A stretch of 64,000 nucleotides of DNA from TMED23 sp964566055 (lineage in GTDB: Bacteria > Pseudomonadota > Alphaproteobacteria > Rhodospirillales > UBA2165), in contig CAZMHI010000003.1 in the NCBI GenBank assembly GCA_964566055.1, positions 1 through 64,000 of the forward strand, in the 5' to 3' direction. The stretch's first letter is position 1. Each line of letters begins with the position of its first letter. Positions 8,402-17,467 of this stretch are shown piece after piece. Under the pieces are notes generated by a model. It saw only the letters and a program-made list of their open reading frames with translations. It was not told the DNA's origin and did no database searches. The position numbers and the translations under genes are program-made.

Positions 8402-9385
8402 ATGCGTACACGAAAATTAGGTAGCCAGGGACTGGAAGTTCCGGCCATCGGCCTCGGCTGTATGGGCATGACCATTCAATATGGTGAGCTTGATGATGAA
8501 GAATCGAAAGCCACCATCAATCATTCTTTGGATATCGGCGGCAGTCTGTTGAATAGCTCGGACGCCTATGGCAATGGTAAAAACGAAATTTTAGTCGGCG
8601 AAGCCATCAAAGGCCGGCGCGCAGATGTTATTTTAAATACCAAGTTTGGTCAGGTTCGAAATCCGGACGGTACGGGGACCGTCAATGGCCGGCCTGACTA
8701 CGTCAAGGAGGCTTGCGAAGCCAGTCTGCAACGCCTCGGCACCGATCATATTGATATTTTTTCCCAACATCGGGTCGATACCGATGTGCCGATAGAAGAG
8801 ACGGTTGGCGCAATGGCGCAACTCATTACCGAAGGTAAGGTACGTTATATCGGTCTTTCAGAAGCAGCGCCTGAAACCATTCGCCGTGCTCATGCTGAGG
8901 CGCCGATCTCCTGTGTTGAGACAGAATATTCACTTTGGTCGCGCGATGTTGAAGCCGAAATACTGCCAACCTGCCAGGAGTTGGGGATCAGCTTGATGCC
9001 CTATGCTCCATTGGGAAGAGGCTTTTTGAGCGGCACCATTAAGTCGACGGATGATTTGATCGAAGGTGACCGGCGGAGTGCGCATCCGCGTTTCGCAGCT
9101 GAAAATATCGAAGAGAACAATAAAAAAGTTGCTGTGATCGAAAAGATTGCAGAAGGCCGAGGCTTTAAACCGGCGCAGGTTGCCATCGCTTGGGTGTTGG
9201 CTCAGGATGAAATGATTGTTCCGATCCCGGGTACCAAACATCGTAAATATTTGGATGAAAATGTGCGGGCAATCGATATTGCACTGATTGATGATCAGAT
9301 TAAGCAATTGAGTGATGCTTTCCCGGCGGGTGAAACCGCTGGTGAGCGCTATCCGGAAGGTCAAATGAAACGCCTCGGACTTTAG
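8402..9385 (+). CDS. Aldo/keto reductase (AKR13-like)
   Basis: A 327-residue TIM-barrel AKR. The opening MRTRKLGSQGLEVPAIGLGCMGM matches the class of YakC-type and alpha-keto reductases (broken here as LGSQGLEVPAIGLGCMGM). The catalytic Asp and Tyr fall in LLNSSDAYGNG, the Lys in ILNTKFG and the His in DIFSQHRVD. The end has the NADPH-binding VPIPGTKHRKYLDEN. GGGGAGG six bases before the ATG is an excellent ribosome site. It probably reduces a ketone or aldehyde intermediate alongside the FAH protein upstream and the SDR one base downstream; the pathway is not identified. Confidence 0.9.
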   Translation: MRTRKLGSQGLEVPAIGLGCMGMTIQYGELDDEESKATINHSLDIGGSLLNSSDAYGNGKNEILVGEAIKGRRADVILNTKFGQVRNPDGTGTVNGRPDYVKEACEASLQRLGTDHIDIFSQHRVDTDVPIEETVGAMAQLITEGKVRYIGLSEAAPETIRRAHAEAPISCVETEYSLWSRDVEAEILPTCQELGISLMPYAPLGRGFLSGTIKSTDDLIEGDRRSAHPRFAAENIEENNKKVAVIEKIAEGRGFKPAQVAIAWVLAQDEMIVPIPGTKHRKYLDENVRAIDIALIDDQIKQLSDAFPAGETAGERYPEGQMKRLGL

Positions 9386-9386
9386 T

Positions 9387-10178
9387 ATGGCTGGACGAGT
9401 TGAAGGTAAAGTAGCACTGATTACCGGAGCGGGTTCAGGATTGGGCCGCGCTTCGGCCATTCATTTGGCAGAGGAGGGGGCGACTATAATCGCTTCCGAC
9501 CTCAACGAAGAGAGCGCCGCTGAAACAGCTGCTGCCATCAACGCTGAACGTCAAGGGGCGGCGATCTCTACCAAACACGATGCAACCAGCGAAGATGACT
9601 GGAAAGCGGTGCTTGAACTCGTGCAGTCGCAGTTTGGCGGACTGCACGTATTACTTAATAATGCCGGCATCAGTATCGGTGGTGATATAGAATCGACAGA
9701 ATTCGCCGAGTGGAAAAAGCTGCAAGAGATCGACGTCGATAGCGTCTTCTGGGGCTGCAAACTGGCGCTGCCTTATATGCGGGATAGTGGTGGCGGTTCC
9801 ATTATTAATATTTCCTCGACCGTCGGAATTTTGGGTAATCCGCTGACACTTGGCTATGGCACGGCCAAAGCAGCCGTGCGTTCGATGACCAAGTCCATTG
9901 CGCTGCACTGCGCTCGCCACAAATACAATATTCGCTGTAATTCGGTTCACCCGACCTTTATTAAGACACCACTTTTGGATCGTTTTACTGAAGCGGTCGG
10001 CAATGAGGAAGAAGCCTACCAAACTTTGGCTGACCTTATACCGCTTGGTGAGATTCTTGAGACTGAAGATGTCACCCACGGCATTATTTATCTGGCTTCC
10101 GATGAATCCCGCATGATGACCGGCGCGGAGTTCGTTATCGATGGCGGACTTACCTGCGGGTATATGCCACCCGTTTAG
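9387..10178 (+). CDS. Short-chain dehydrogenase/reductase (SDR)
   Basis: A classical SDR of 263 residues. The cofactor motif is TGAGSGLG (about 14-21); ASDLN at the end of the second strand suggests NAD(H) preference. NNAG occurs near residue 91, the catalytic Ser in IINISSTVG, and YGTAK carries the Tyr-x3-Lys pair. The C-terminal MTGAEFVIDGGLT is typical. The start lies one base after the stop of the aldo/keto reductase with no separate Shine-Dalgarno, so translation is likely coupled. Two different reductases in a row suggest sequential oxidoreductions on one substrate or on two stereoisomers. Confidence 0.92.
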   Translation: MAGRVEGKVALITGAGSGLGRASAIHLAEEGATIIASDLNEESAAETAAAINAERQGAAISTKHDATSEDDWKAVLELVQSQFGGLHVLLNNAGISIGGDIESTEFAEWKKLQEIDVDSVFWGCKLALPYMRDSGGGSIINISSTVGILGNPLTLGYGTAKAAVRSMTKSIALHCARHKYNIRCNSVHPTFIKTPLLDRFTEAVGNEEEAYQTLADLIPLGEILETEDVTHGIIYLASDESRMMTGAEFVIDGGLTCGYMPPV

Positions 10179-10276
10179 GTGCCTGCTCCCACAATAAGTT
10201 GATATGTGCTAGATAGGCAGCGCCGGTAAAAAATGTTAGTTTGCTGCGCTAATTCTTAAGCAAAGGGAACAAGAAA

Positions 10277-11074
10277 ATGGCTGCCCAACAAGCCCCCGTC
10301 TACAATAATAAACGCTTTAAACCGAGCGAGTATAATTTTGATATGTTTATCGGCCCGCGGGCTGGTGAGCCACTCAAAGATTTCACACTGACCGATCTTG
10401 CAACGGGAAATCCGGTTAAACTTTCCGAATTTACCGGCAAATGGGTGGTGATTGAAACCGCGTCCTCGACCTGTTCGATGTACACTAAAAATATTCCGGA
10501 TATGAAGGATATCGCTGCCGAGTTTGATGATGTTGAATTCCTGGTTGTTTATGTGCGGGAGGCGCATCCCGGGGAGCGCCTCGGCCAGCATGAAAACATG
10601 GATGACAAAATTGCGGCAGCCAAATTGATCGCACCGCGTTACGGCGAACATCGACGGGTTCTCGTTGACAATTATCAAGGTAATTTTCACCGCGCGTACG
10701 GCGCCATGCCGAACGTCGTCTATGTCATCCGGCCCGATGGTACGATCCACTACCGCTGCAATTGGGCGGCGCCACAAAAGGTCAAAGAATCCCTTGAAGA
10801 TCGTGAGAATTACCACACGGTTGAAAATGCTGATCTAGTAACCTTGCGGGCTTCGCGTAAGAAACTCCATATGTTCCGCACCATGTGGACTGGTGGCATC
10901 ATTGCGCTCTATGATTTTATGAAAGGCGCGCCTTATGTGGTCGGCAAGCACATGAAAGTCGATGCCTATTATAATAAGCATGGCCGTTTTAAAAATCAGC
11001 CTGATGATGTCTCAGAAGCCCCAGGTCCTGGCGGCGCACCAAAGGCGGATGATGACCAGCAGGCGGCAGAGTAG
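10277..11074 (+). CDS. Thioredoxin-fold protein of the iodothyronine-deiodinase family
   Basis: A 265-residue protein. Residues about 35-170 form a thioredoxin fold close to the T4-deiodinase family: FTGKWVVIETASSTCSMYT followed by VEFLVVYVREAHPGER, which parallels the vertebrate strand ending in IYIEEAHP. The active-site segment STCSMY aligns with the deiodinase SCTUPPF, putting Cys66 (codon TGT) at the selenocysteine position. A Pro-containing loop AMPNVVYVIRPDG is also thioredoxin-like. The remaining 90 residues are a basic helical extension. Bacterial members are of unknown function; a thiol redox or reductive dehalogenation role is inference. AAAGGG is 8 nt before the ATG. Confidence 0.8.
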   Translation: MAAQQAPVYNNKRFKPSEYNFDMFIGPRAGEPLKDFTLTDLATGNPVKLSEFTGKWVVIETASSTCSMYTKNIPDMKDIAAEFDDVEFLVVYVREAHPGERLGQHENMDDKIAAAKLIAPRYGEHRRVLVDNYQGNFHRAYGAMPNVVYVIRPDGTIHYRCNWAAPQKVKESLEDRENYHTVENADLVTLRASRKKLHMFRTMWTGGIIALYDFMKGAPYVVGKHMKVDAYYNKHGRFKNQPDDVSEAPGPGGAPKADDDQQAAE

Positions 11075-11129
11075 GAGGTATATTTCCTACCCTCTATTTC
11101 TTATTCTAATTCCGGTGTAGTTTTGGCAG

Positions 11130-11717
11130 ATGGAAACTGTGCAAACTTCACCTCATCCACAATACTTAAAATTTGGCTTGGATTTTCGAAATTTAATCTG
11201 GGTTGTTGCTTTGATCGCGCTCACCATCATCATTATCGTCGCTGGCAATGAATGGCAGTTGCGTTTCGTTCATGTTATTGCCAGTGTGTTGTGGACGGGC
11301 GTTGATCTCTTTGTCGGCTTTGTCATCGGCCCAATTCTGCGTAGCCTGGACTTACCGGTGCGGCGGGCCGTTATGTTAAAATTAACGCCAAAGACAATTT
11401 TTATTATGCCGACCTTGGCGATTATATCTCCGATGGCGGGGTGGTTCCTGGCCGTACAAAGCGGTTATTTGGAACTGGATTTTCCAGAGCTCTGGTGGCT
11501 TATTGCAGCACTGGCAATAACGACCGCTATGGCTTTTCAGGGTATTTTTTTAATTTTGGTCGCGAATTTTCGAGTGTTTCGAGAACTTTCGAAAGACCAG
11601 CCAGATGGCGAGAAAATTGGTAAATTAACCCGGCGTTTTTTTTATAACGTTGCCGCCCAGGGAGTCTTGCAAATATCGATTATCGTGATCATGGTGCGAT
11701 TTTCGACGGGGCTTTAA
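11130..11717 (+). CDS. Four-helix integral membrane protein, unknown function
   Basis: 195 residues with about four to five membrane segments: LIWVVALIALTIIIIVAG, FVHVIASVLWTGVDLFVGFV, a helix around IFIMPTLAIISPMAGWFL, LIAALAITTAMAFQGIFLIL and a C-terminal GVLQISIIVIMVRF. His and Trp residues inside the second helix (RFVHVIASVLW) recall the CopD/DUF2269/UPF0093 superfamily of small haem- or copper-associated membrane proteins, but I cannot place it firmly. It follows the deiodinase homologue by 55 nt in the same direction. Its last 4 nt overlap the convergent gene end at 11714. Confidence 0.7.
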   Translation: METVQTSPHPQYLKFGLDFRNLIWVVALIALTIIIIVAGNEWQLRFVHVIASVLWTGVDLFVGFVIGPILRSLDLPVRRAVMLKLTPKTIFIMPTLAIISPMAGWFLAVQSGYLELDFPELWWLIAALAITTAMAFQGIFLILVANFRVFRELSKDQPDGEKIGKLTRRFFYNVAAQGVLQISIIVIMVRFSTGL

Positions 11718-12811
11718 CTTTCCCCCCAAACGTCATTGGCCACTTCGACTACGAGCTCCAGTTTTTTACGCTGCTCATCGCGGGTTAGATTATTACCGTG
11801 ATGGGTACTGGAAAATCCGCATTGCGGGCTTAGGCACATTTGGTTGATATCCATATATTGCGCTGCCTCATCTATTCGGCGTTTGATGGCATCCTTACTT
11901 TCAAGCTCTGGGGATTTGGACGTAATGAGACCTAACACGACCATCCGGTCTTTAGGTGCAAAGCGTAAAGGCTCAAATCCGCCGGCGCGATCAGAATCAT
12001 ATTCCATAAAGTAGCCATCTACTTTTAGCTCCTCAAACATACGCTCGGCGACAGATTCATAACCGCCGGAGGTCATCCAGGTACTTTGAAAATTACCCCG
12101 GCACATATGCGTGGTTACTGTCATATTACTGGGCCGATTGGCAATGGCTTCACTTAAAGCCCGTGCATACGTGATTAAAAGCTCATCCGGATCGTCGCCG
12201 CGTTTGGTTACGTCAGCGCGGAACTCCTCATCGCAAAGATAGGCAAAACTAACATCATCGATTTGGAGATAGGTGCAGCCGATTTTGGCCAGTTCCTCAA
12301 TTTCAGCTGCGTAAGCGGCGATGATATCGGACCAGTACTCCTGGATATCCGGATAAGCTTCCTCACTTATGACGGCCCGGCCACTGCGCAAATGTGTCAT
12401 ACCCGGGCCAGGGATACAAAATTTTGCCATTTGAGAGGTGTTGTCCTGCACAAACTTAAAATGATCACGCATAAAGCCCGAATGCTGTCCGATTTTACCA
12501 GTGGCGGCAAACGTTGCGACCGTGCCTCCACCGGAAAACGCTTGGCCGTATGTTTCGTCGTTTAACTCGATACCATCAAAACCTGCGATGAAATCCAGAT
12601 GCCAATAGTCGCGGCGGAACTCGCCATCCGTGATCGATTTAAGGCCGGCTTCTTCCTGAAAAGAAATAGCGTCACGAATATGCTGGTCTTCGAGTTCTCT
12701 TAAGTCCTCGGCACCTAGATTGCCTTCACGCCATTGCTGGCGGGCGTCTGATAATTCTTGCGGTCGTAAAAGGCTGCCGACATGATCGGCGCGGAAAGGT
12801 GGTTTGGACAT
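11714..12811 (-). CDS. Cobalamin-independent methionine synthase (MetE C-domain) family protein
   Basis: A 365-residue stand-alone relative of the catalytic C-terminal barrel of MetE (about half the length of full MetE). It opens with the conserved FRADHVGSLLRP. Zinc-ligand-type residues appear in TTHMCRGNF and near the end in SPQCGFSSTHHG; IDDVSFAYL carries the barrel Asp pair. Such COG0620 proteins include corrinoid-independent methyltransferases acting on homocysteine, coenzyme M or xenobiotic thio/methoxy groups. The methyl donor cannot be told from sequence. GGGAG lies 9 nt upstream of the ATG. It probably shares the TauE exporter's transcript. Confidence 0.82.
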   Translation of the reverse strand: MSKPPFRADHVGSLLRPQELSDARQQWREGNLGAEDLRELEDQHIRDAISFQEEAGLKSITDGEFRRDYWHLDFIAGFDGIELNDETYGQAFSGGGTVATFAATGKIGQHSGFMRDHFKFVQDNTSQMAKFCIPGPGMTHLRSGRAVISEEAYPDIQEYWSDIIAAYAAEIEELAKIGCTYLQIDDVSFAYLCDEEFRADVTKRGDDPDELLITYARALSEAIANRPSNMTVTTHMCRGNFQSTWMTSGGYESVAERMFEELKVDGYFMEYDSDRAGGFEPLRFAPKDRMVVLGLITSKSPELESKDAIKRRIDEAAQYMDINQMCLSPQCGFSSTHHGNNLTRDEQRKKLELVVEVANDVWGES

Positions 12812-12878
12812 ATGTTATTGTCTCCCAAAACATGAGTCCCCACCCGTAGATAGACTAACACCAATCGTCTGAAACAAT

Positions 12879-13661
12879 CTAGACGGCAGAATGAGTTGCG
12901 GCTTGAAAGGCATCATAAATCAACCGGCAGGCCATGATGGTTAAAATGCCCTTCAATAAATGACGGAATAGTTTTTCCGGCAAGCGATTGAGAGCCAATT
13001 TACCTACATAAGTCCCGGCAAATCCGAATAGTAAGAGGCCAATCAGGAGGGGAATATAGGGGCCGAAGGCAAAGCCAAGAAAACCAAACACCACGAGCTT
13101 AAGGGAATGATGGATGGTCATAAACGAAGCATGAGTGGCGACAAATTGTTGACGAACTTCGCTGGCGGCAAGGGCAAAAGGGGCGACGACGGGACCAGTG
13201 GCGCCAACAAACATGGTCGTAAAAGCGCCTACCAAACCGGCACCAAAAAAGGCGACTTTTTTTGGTTTTCGCGCGGTAAAACCAGGTGCCCAGGTTGAGT
13301 ATAATATGAAAGCGGCAAGAATGCTTTGCAGCACAAAAACCGGGAGGGTGATAACCACTTTACCGCCAACAATAATACCAATGAGGCTACCGGCGAGAAA
13401 CATCGGCAAGACTTTATATAAAACAAATTTTTTCAGCAGAACCGCCCGGCCAAAATTCGAGCCAAGCTGGACGACGCCATGAATCGGCACCAATACGGTT
13501 GGCGGCATTATGAGCGCCATCGTCGCGATGGTGAGAGTTCCGCCGCCCAAGCCGAGTGAAGCGGTTATAAAGCTGCCGATCAGTGAAACCCCGCAGAGCA
13601 GAGTAAACTCCCAAACACTCAGACTCGAGCTCGCGATTAAAATATCAACAAATTGATCCAC
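12879..13661 (-). CDS. TauE/SafE-family sulfite/organosulfonate exporter-like permease
   Basis: 260 residues with about eight hydrophobic segments in two repeats. The first repeat has the GGG-containing SLGLGGGTLTIATMALIMP and the second has GLVGAFTTMFVGATGPVVAPF, which are the TauE/SafE signatures. Family members export sulfite, sulfoacetate or other anions, usually beside enzymes that release them. It starts at a GTG at 13661 with AGGGGC 6 nt upstream. The neighbouring MetE-like gene would fit a sulfur-compound role, but that is inference. Confidence 0.85.
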   Translation of the reverse strand: MDQFVDILIASSSLSVWEFTLLCGVSLIGSFITASLGLGGGTLTIATMALIMPPTVLVPIHGVVQLGSNFGRAVLLKKFVLYKVLPMFLAGSLIGIIVGGKVVITLPVFVLQSILAAFILYSTWAPGFTARKPKKVAFFGAGLVGAFTTMFVGATGPVVAPFALAASEVRQQFVATHASFMTIHHSLKLVVFGFLGFAFGPYIPLLIGLLLFGFAGTYVGKLALNRLPEKLFRHLLKGILTIMACRLIYDAFQAATHSAV

Positions 13662-13776
13662 TTGTATGCCCCTGAAAAACTAAAATTATGGTCAATTTTT
13701 TGTATTTGGCAAACCGAGTGTTTGATAAAGCTGCCGTAGTAAGGCAAGAAACGGGGAGCTAAAAACAGGATAAAAC

Positions 13777-14673
13777 ATGCGTCTTTTGACTTTTAATAAG
13801 AATGGCACGGCGACACTTGGGGTTGTTGAAGCAAATGGCCAAAAAATTGTCGATCTATCGATTGCGGCTCCGGATTTACCGCAGGATATGAACAGTCTTA
13901 TTGAGCTCGGTGATGAAGGCCTCAAAATGGCTGCAGTATCCTGTGAGCAAGCTGATGATAGTGCGCGGCTAATTCTGGCCGATTTAGAATTGCTGGCGCC
14001 CATATCCAACCCGCGCCGCGATGTTATGTGCGTTGGCCGCAACTATCATGAACATGCTCAGGAATTTCATGATAGTGGCTTTGATGCGACAGCCGGTGCG
14101 ACGGCTGTTCCAGATGATCCGATTATCTTCACCAAAGCAACAACCAGTATCAGCGGGCCAGCCGATCCGATTCCAGCCTATCTCGATAGCTCAAACTCCA
14201 CCGATTATGAAGGTGAGCTAGCTGTCATTATCGGCCGGGAGGGACGCGGTATCAGTAAGGCCGATGCTTTTGATTATGTGTACGGTTATACGGTGTCGAA
14301 CGATGTCACGGCTCGAACCTTGCAGCATAAACACAAACAGTGGTTTATCGGCAAAAGCCTGGATGGCTATTGCCCGATGGGGCCGATGATCGTCACTGCC
14401 GATGAAGCGGGGCATCCGGATACCTTTCATCTTAAGACAGTCGTCAATGGTGAAACTCGTCAGGATGCCAGCGTCGCTGACTTGATATTTGATATTCCGA
14501 CACTGATCGAATGTATCTCGGCTGGTATTACGTTAAAGCCGGGCGATATTATAGCAACTGGCACGCCGGTTGGGGTCGGTATCGGCTTTGAGCCTCCAGT
14601 ATTTCTCAAAAAAGGTGATGTTGTTGAAGTATCCATTGAGCCGATTGGCACCATCCGCAACCAAGTCGAATAA
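13777..14673 (+). CDS. FAH-family hydrolase/isomerase, long form
   Basis: 298 residues: an N-terminal cap of about 75 residues (MRLLTFNKNGTATLGVVE onward) followed by the FAH catalytic domain. MCVGRNYHEHAQEF opens the domain. DYEGELAVIIG gives the ExE metal ligands, YTVSNDVTAR the Asp, and LKPGDIIATGTPVGVG the glycine loop. This is the ureidoglycolate-lyase/acylpyruvate-hydrolase-like branch, different from the short FAH protein at 7680. Divergent from tauE, with a 115-nt intergenic space that probably holds both promoters. Substrate unknown. Confidence 0.9.
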   Translation: MRLLTFNKNGTATLGVVEANGQKIVDLSIAAPDLPQDMNSLIELGDEGLKMAAVSCEQADDSARLILADLELLAPISNPRRDVMCVGRNYHEHAQEFHDSGFDATAGATAVPDDPIIFTKATTSISGPADPIPAYLDSSNSTDYEGELAVIIGREGRGISKADAFDYVYGYTVSNDVTARTLQHKHKQWFIGKSLDGYCPMGPMIVTADEAGHPDTFHLKTVVNGETRQDASVADLIFDIPTLIECISAGITLKPGDIIATGTPVGVGIGFEPPVFLKKGDVVEVSIEPIGTIRNQVE

Positions 14674-14758
14674 GTTTCTCTTTTAGGTCTTTAATTATCG
14701 CGCTGGAAAAAGCAAACTAACCCGTTAAATCTGTAGCGATTACATTCCGGGGTTACCA

Positions 14759-15865
14759 ATGATTGTTAAATTTCTTGGCGCGACCACAGTATTCTTATTT
14801 ACCTTTCTTTCAAATTTACCCGTTGCCGAAGCAGCGGATCGGGCCAGTTTAGGCCTCGCCAAATCTGCTGAAATTCTGGTGGCCCAACGTCAACTTGGCC
14901 AACGCCGGCAACAGCGTAGAGAAGGACGTCCCAATCGACAGCGCCAGCAATCGCCAGCGCAACAGGCTCAACCGGTTGGCGATGGCACCATAAAAATTAC
15001 CTTGCTTGGCACGGGTGGCGGACCGGGAGGTGGTGGCCCAAATCTCATTCTTAAGAAAATGAACGCCACCACTTTAGTTGAGGCAGGAGGCCAGCAATTT
15101 TTGTTCGATGCGGGGCGTGGCGCCTTGCTGCGCTTAGCTGAGTTAAGCCCACAGCATGTCACTCGCACTGATAAGGTGTTTCTGACCCATCTCCATTCTG
15201 ACCATATCGTTGATCTTTCTGATTTGTTTTTAAACGGTAGTGGCCGGGGCGGGCGTCCGAATTTTTATGTTTGGGGTCCAACAGGCACGGCGGCAATGAC
15301 ATCTCATCTCACCAAAGCCTACGATTGGGATTTGACTTATCGATCTAATCCACGCCGCCCTAAATTGAAAATGACCGGCAAGGATGTCGGTGAAGGTCTG
15401 GTCTATGATAGTACCGGCGTGAAAATCACTGCATTTGATGTCAATCATTGGCCGCCCAGAAAACAAGAGCAAGATCGCGCAGAATTTCCGGCGCTCGGTT
15501 ACCGGCTCGATTACAATGGACGCTCTGTTGTGATTTCCGGTGATACACGTCCAACAGACAATATGGTCATCTATGGCAAGGGCGTCGATGTGCTGATCCA
15601 TGAAGTTCACGTCGGGCTTGATGGCAGTAAACGGGGGCAGGGCGGCCGGCCGGTACGTGGTTCTCACCACACCAGCCCCATAGAAGCTGGTAAAATATTC
15701 GCCCAAGCAAAGCCTAAGTTGGCGGTCTACACTCATATTGTATGGGGTCGAAAATCCGAGCAGGATTTGCTCGACCTCACACGCCAAGTTTATAGCGGCC
15801 CACTGGTGGTCGGTCAGGAACTGATGCAGATTGTGATCAGCGATAAAGTGGAAGTATTAAAATAA
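14759..15865 (+). CDS. Secreted metallo-beta-lactamase-fold hydrolase
   Basis: 368 residues with a Sec signal peptide (TTVFLFTFLSNLPVAEA, cleavage near AEA-AD). A low-complexity Gln/Arg linker follows (about residues 45-80, QRRQQRREGRP style). The MBL domain has the zinc motif HLHSDH followed by IVDL (about residue 143), SGDTRP carrying the metal-bridging Asp, and HHTSP plus YTHIVWG as distal His ligands. The architecture resembles RNase Z/arylsulfatase-type MBL proteins, but the export signal makes tRNA processing unlikely; a periplasmic esterase or lactonase is more plausible. It has its own start 85 nt after the FAH gene. Confidence 0.87.
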   Translation: MIVKFLGATTVFLFTFLSNLPVAEAADRASLGLAKSAEILVAQRQLGQRRQQRREGRPNRQRQQSPAQQAQPVGDGTIKITLLGTGGGPGGGGPNLILKKMNATTLVEAGGQQFLFDAGRGALLRLAELSPQHVTRTDKVFLTHLHSDHIVDLSDLFLNGSGRGGRPNFYVWGPTGTAAMTSHLTKAYDWDLTYRSNPRRPKLKMTGKDVGEGLVYDSTGVKITAFDVNHWPPRKQEQDRAEFPALGYRLDYNGRSVVISGDTRPTDNMVIYGKGVDVLIHEVHVGLDGSKRGQGGRPVRGSHHTSPIEAGKIFAQAKPKLAVYTHIVWGRKSEQDLLDLTRQVYSGPLVVGQELMQIVISDKVEVLK

Positions 15866-15879
15866 TCATTTCAGCTAAA

Positions 15880-17244
15880 CTAAATTTGGCCAGCTGCTTC
15901 AGCCTGCCCAGAATCAATCTGTCGAGGTGGCGGCGAGGAGTTACTATTTCTCGCTTCATCTTTCATCCGGCCCAAGACATATCCTGAAATACCAGCAATC
16001 AAGGCAGCCAAGGTCTCGGTCGAAAGTTTATTGGCGATACCAAGAACCAAAATCGTGGCAGTCAGTAGGAACACAGTAATGATGTCGAGAAATATTGGAT
16101 ATTTAAAATACTGCTTCAGTTTTTGAATGATGAGTCTATCTTCAGGCCGGGCATCTTTGCCACCGCTATTTTCTATATTGGCAATTCTGACAATTGCAAT
16201 AATGATGAAAAGTATAATTACGATCCAGGCGGTCAATGTCATACCGATAACGATCATCGCGTTCTGGTCAATTACAATACCTTTTTCTTGTGCTTCTTTT
16301 TCTTGTTGGTCTTTTTTCAAAGACAGAATTTGTTGAAGTCTTTTTGATATCCGCTGCGATTCTTCCTCTCCCTTTTTTAGTGAATTTTTAAAGGTGTGGA
16401 TTTTCTGACTTACCTCGTTTTCTTTTGTTTTAAGAAATTCAGTTGCCGTACTTTGGTAAGCTGAATGAAATTGATCAGTCTCATTTAAGGCTTTTTCACA
16501 TTTATCAAAATTACCAATTAGGCCATATTTATTTCTAGAATTTAATTGAAACCGAAGGTAGCCTACATTGCAGAACCGCGAAACATCCTGCAGAGAGGGT
16601 AATTTCACTTTAACAATTTCTTTTTCGAATTCCTTTAGATATCGACGAAATTCGCTATCTGTCCCTATATTATAATCTGCCCCGTATTCTTCCCGGATTT
16701 CAGCACGTATCGAATTCCTAAAGCTGGTAAAATTTTGGGAAATAGTTCGAAGATCACCGCCAATTTTTCTCGCTAAATCCAGGACCTCTCTGTTTTTTAG
16801 ATTTATTGCTGTCTTAAGGTCCGTGAGTTGTTCCTGGATTGCAACTTTATTTATTTTTGGATCAGGCGCGGCGAGAGTGGTGTTTAATTCGGCTTGTTGT
16901 CCACGCAATTTTGCCAGCTCTCCAACATCTGCTGCGAGAGCTTTCTTCTGCAGCTCAATTTTTTGTTCCTTGATCTGGGTTGAAGCCGGTTCCAGTTTTT
17001 GCAAACGTTTAATAGCGCTCTCTAGCCTGTCTTTTAGAAAACTCCAAGGAACTACGGTCTCGCTAAGTTTTACTTTTTCTTCGAGTAATTTTTGCTGCGT
17101 CAGTTGCAGCCGAAAAGACTCCGTTGGGTCGAACACTCCACCGGGAGTTCCTGATGGCGCGGGGGGTTTGATTTCCGCACCGATGGCATGGAAACCTGTC
17201 CCCAAACTTATAGTGAGGGCGACAATGAGTAATATTTTGGACAT
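15880..17244 (-). CDS. Signal-peptide coiled-coil protein with two C-terminal membrane helices
   Basis: 454 residues from the ATG at 17244, chosen because GGGGAGG precedes it by 5 nt and a signal sequence (KILLIVALTISLGTGFHAIGA) follows at once. Residues about 45-330 are mostly charged helices with heptad character (QKLLEEKVKLSETV, LAKLRGQQAELNTTL, FEKEIVKVKLPS). The two C-terminal hydrophobic segments are MIVIGMTLTAWIVIILFIIIAIV and FLDIITVFLLTATILVLGIA. A periplasmic coiled coil anchored in the inner membrane suggests a scaffold or sensor. No known family recognised. It lies in the same direction as the kinase and DUF2336 genes, with a 223-nt gap. Confidence 0.72.
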   Translation of the reverse strand: MSKILLIVALTISLGTGFHAIGAEIKPPAPSGTPGGVFDPTESFRLQLTQQKLLEEKVKLSETVVPWSFLKDRLESAIKRLQKLEPASTQIKEQKIELQKKALAADVGELAKLRGQQAELNTTLAAPDPKINKVAIQEQLTDLKTAINLKNREVLDLARKIGGDLRTISQNFTSFRNSIRAEIREEYGADYNIGTDSEFRRYLKEFEKEIVKVKLPSLQDVSRFCNVGYLRFQLNSRNKYGLIGNFDKCEKALNETDQFHSAYQSTATEFLKTKENEVSQKIHTFKNSLKKGEEESQRISKRLQQILSLKKDQQEKEAQEKGIVIDQNAMIVIGMTLTAWIVIILFIIIAIVRIANIENSGGKDARPEDRLIIQKLKQYFKYPIFLDIITVFLLTATILVLGIANKLSTETLAALIAGISGYVLGRMKDEARNSNSSPPPRQIDSGQAEAAGQI

Positions 17245-17467
17245 AACAACCTCCCCTGAAACCGTAAACCCGATTGAACCGTATTCTTTAATTGCAACTA
17301 ATGCAATTAAAGAGTCGATTTTAATCACAATCAATGATAGTAATTACGGTATTTTGGCTGTCACCAATGAGATATATTTGGAGAAGAAATTTGTCCAAAG
17401 CGCAAACTTTGAATGCTAATCGTCTAAACTTATTGTGATCGCAGAATAATCAATGGATAAAAAATTA

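Noticed and set aside
9651..10079. A 142-codon minus-strand frame opposite the SDR gene
   Set aside because: Fully inside a clear SDR coding sequence in shadow frame; no family similarity.
10277..11074. Naming the thioredoxin-fold protein a true thyroid-hormone deiodinase
   Set aside because: Only family resemblance is visible; bacterial members have other or unknown substrates.
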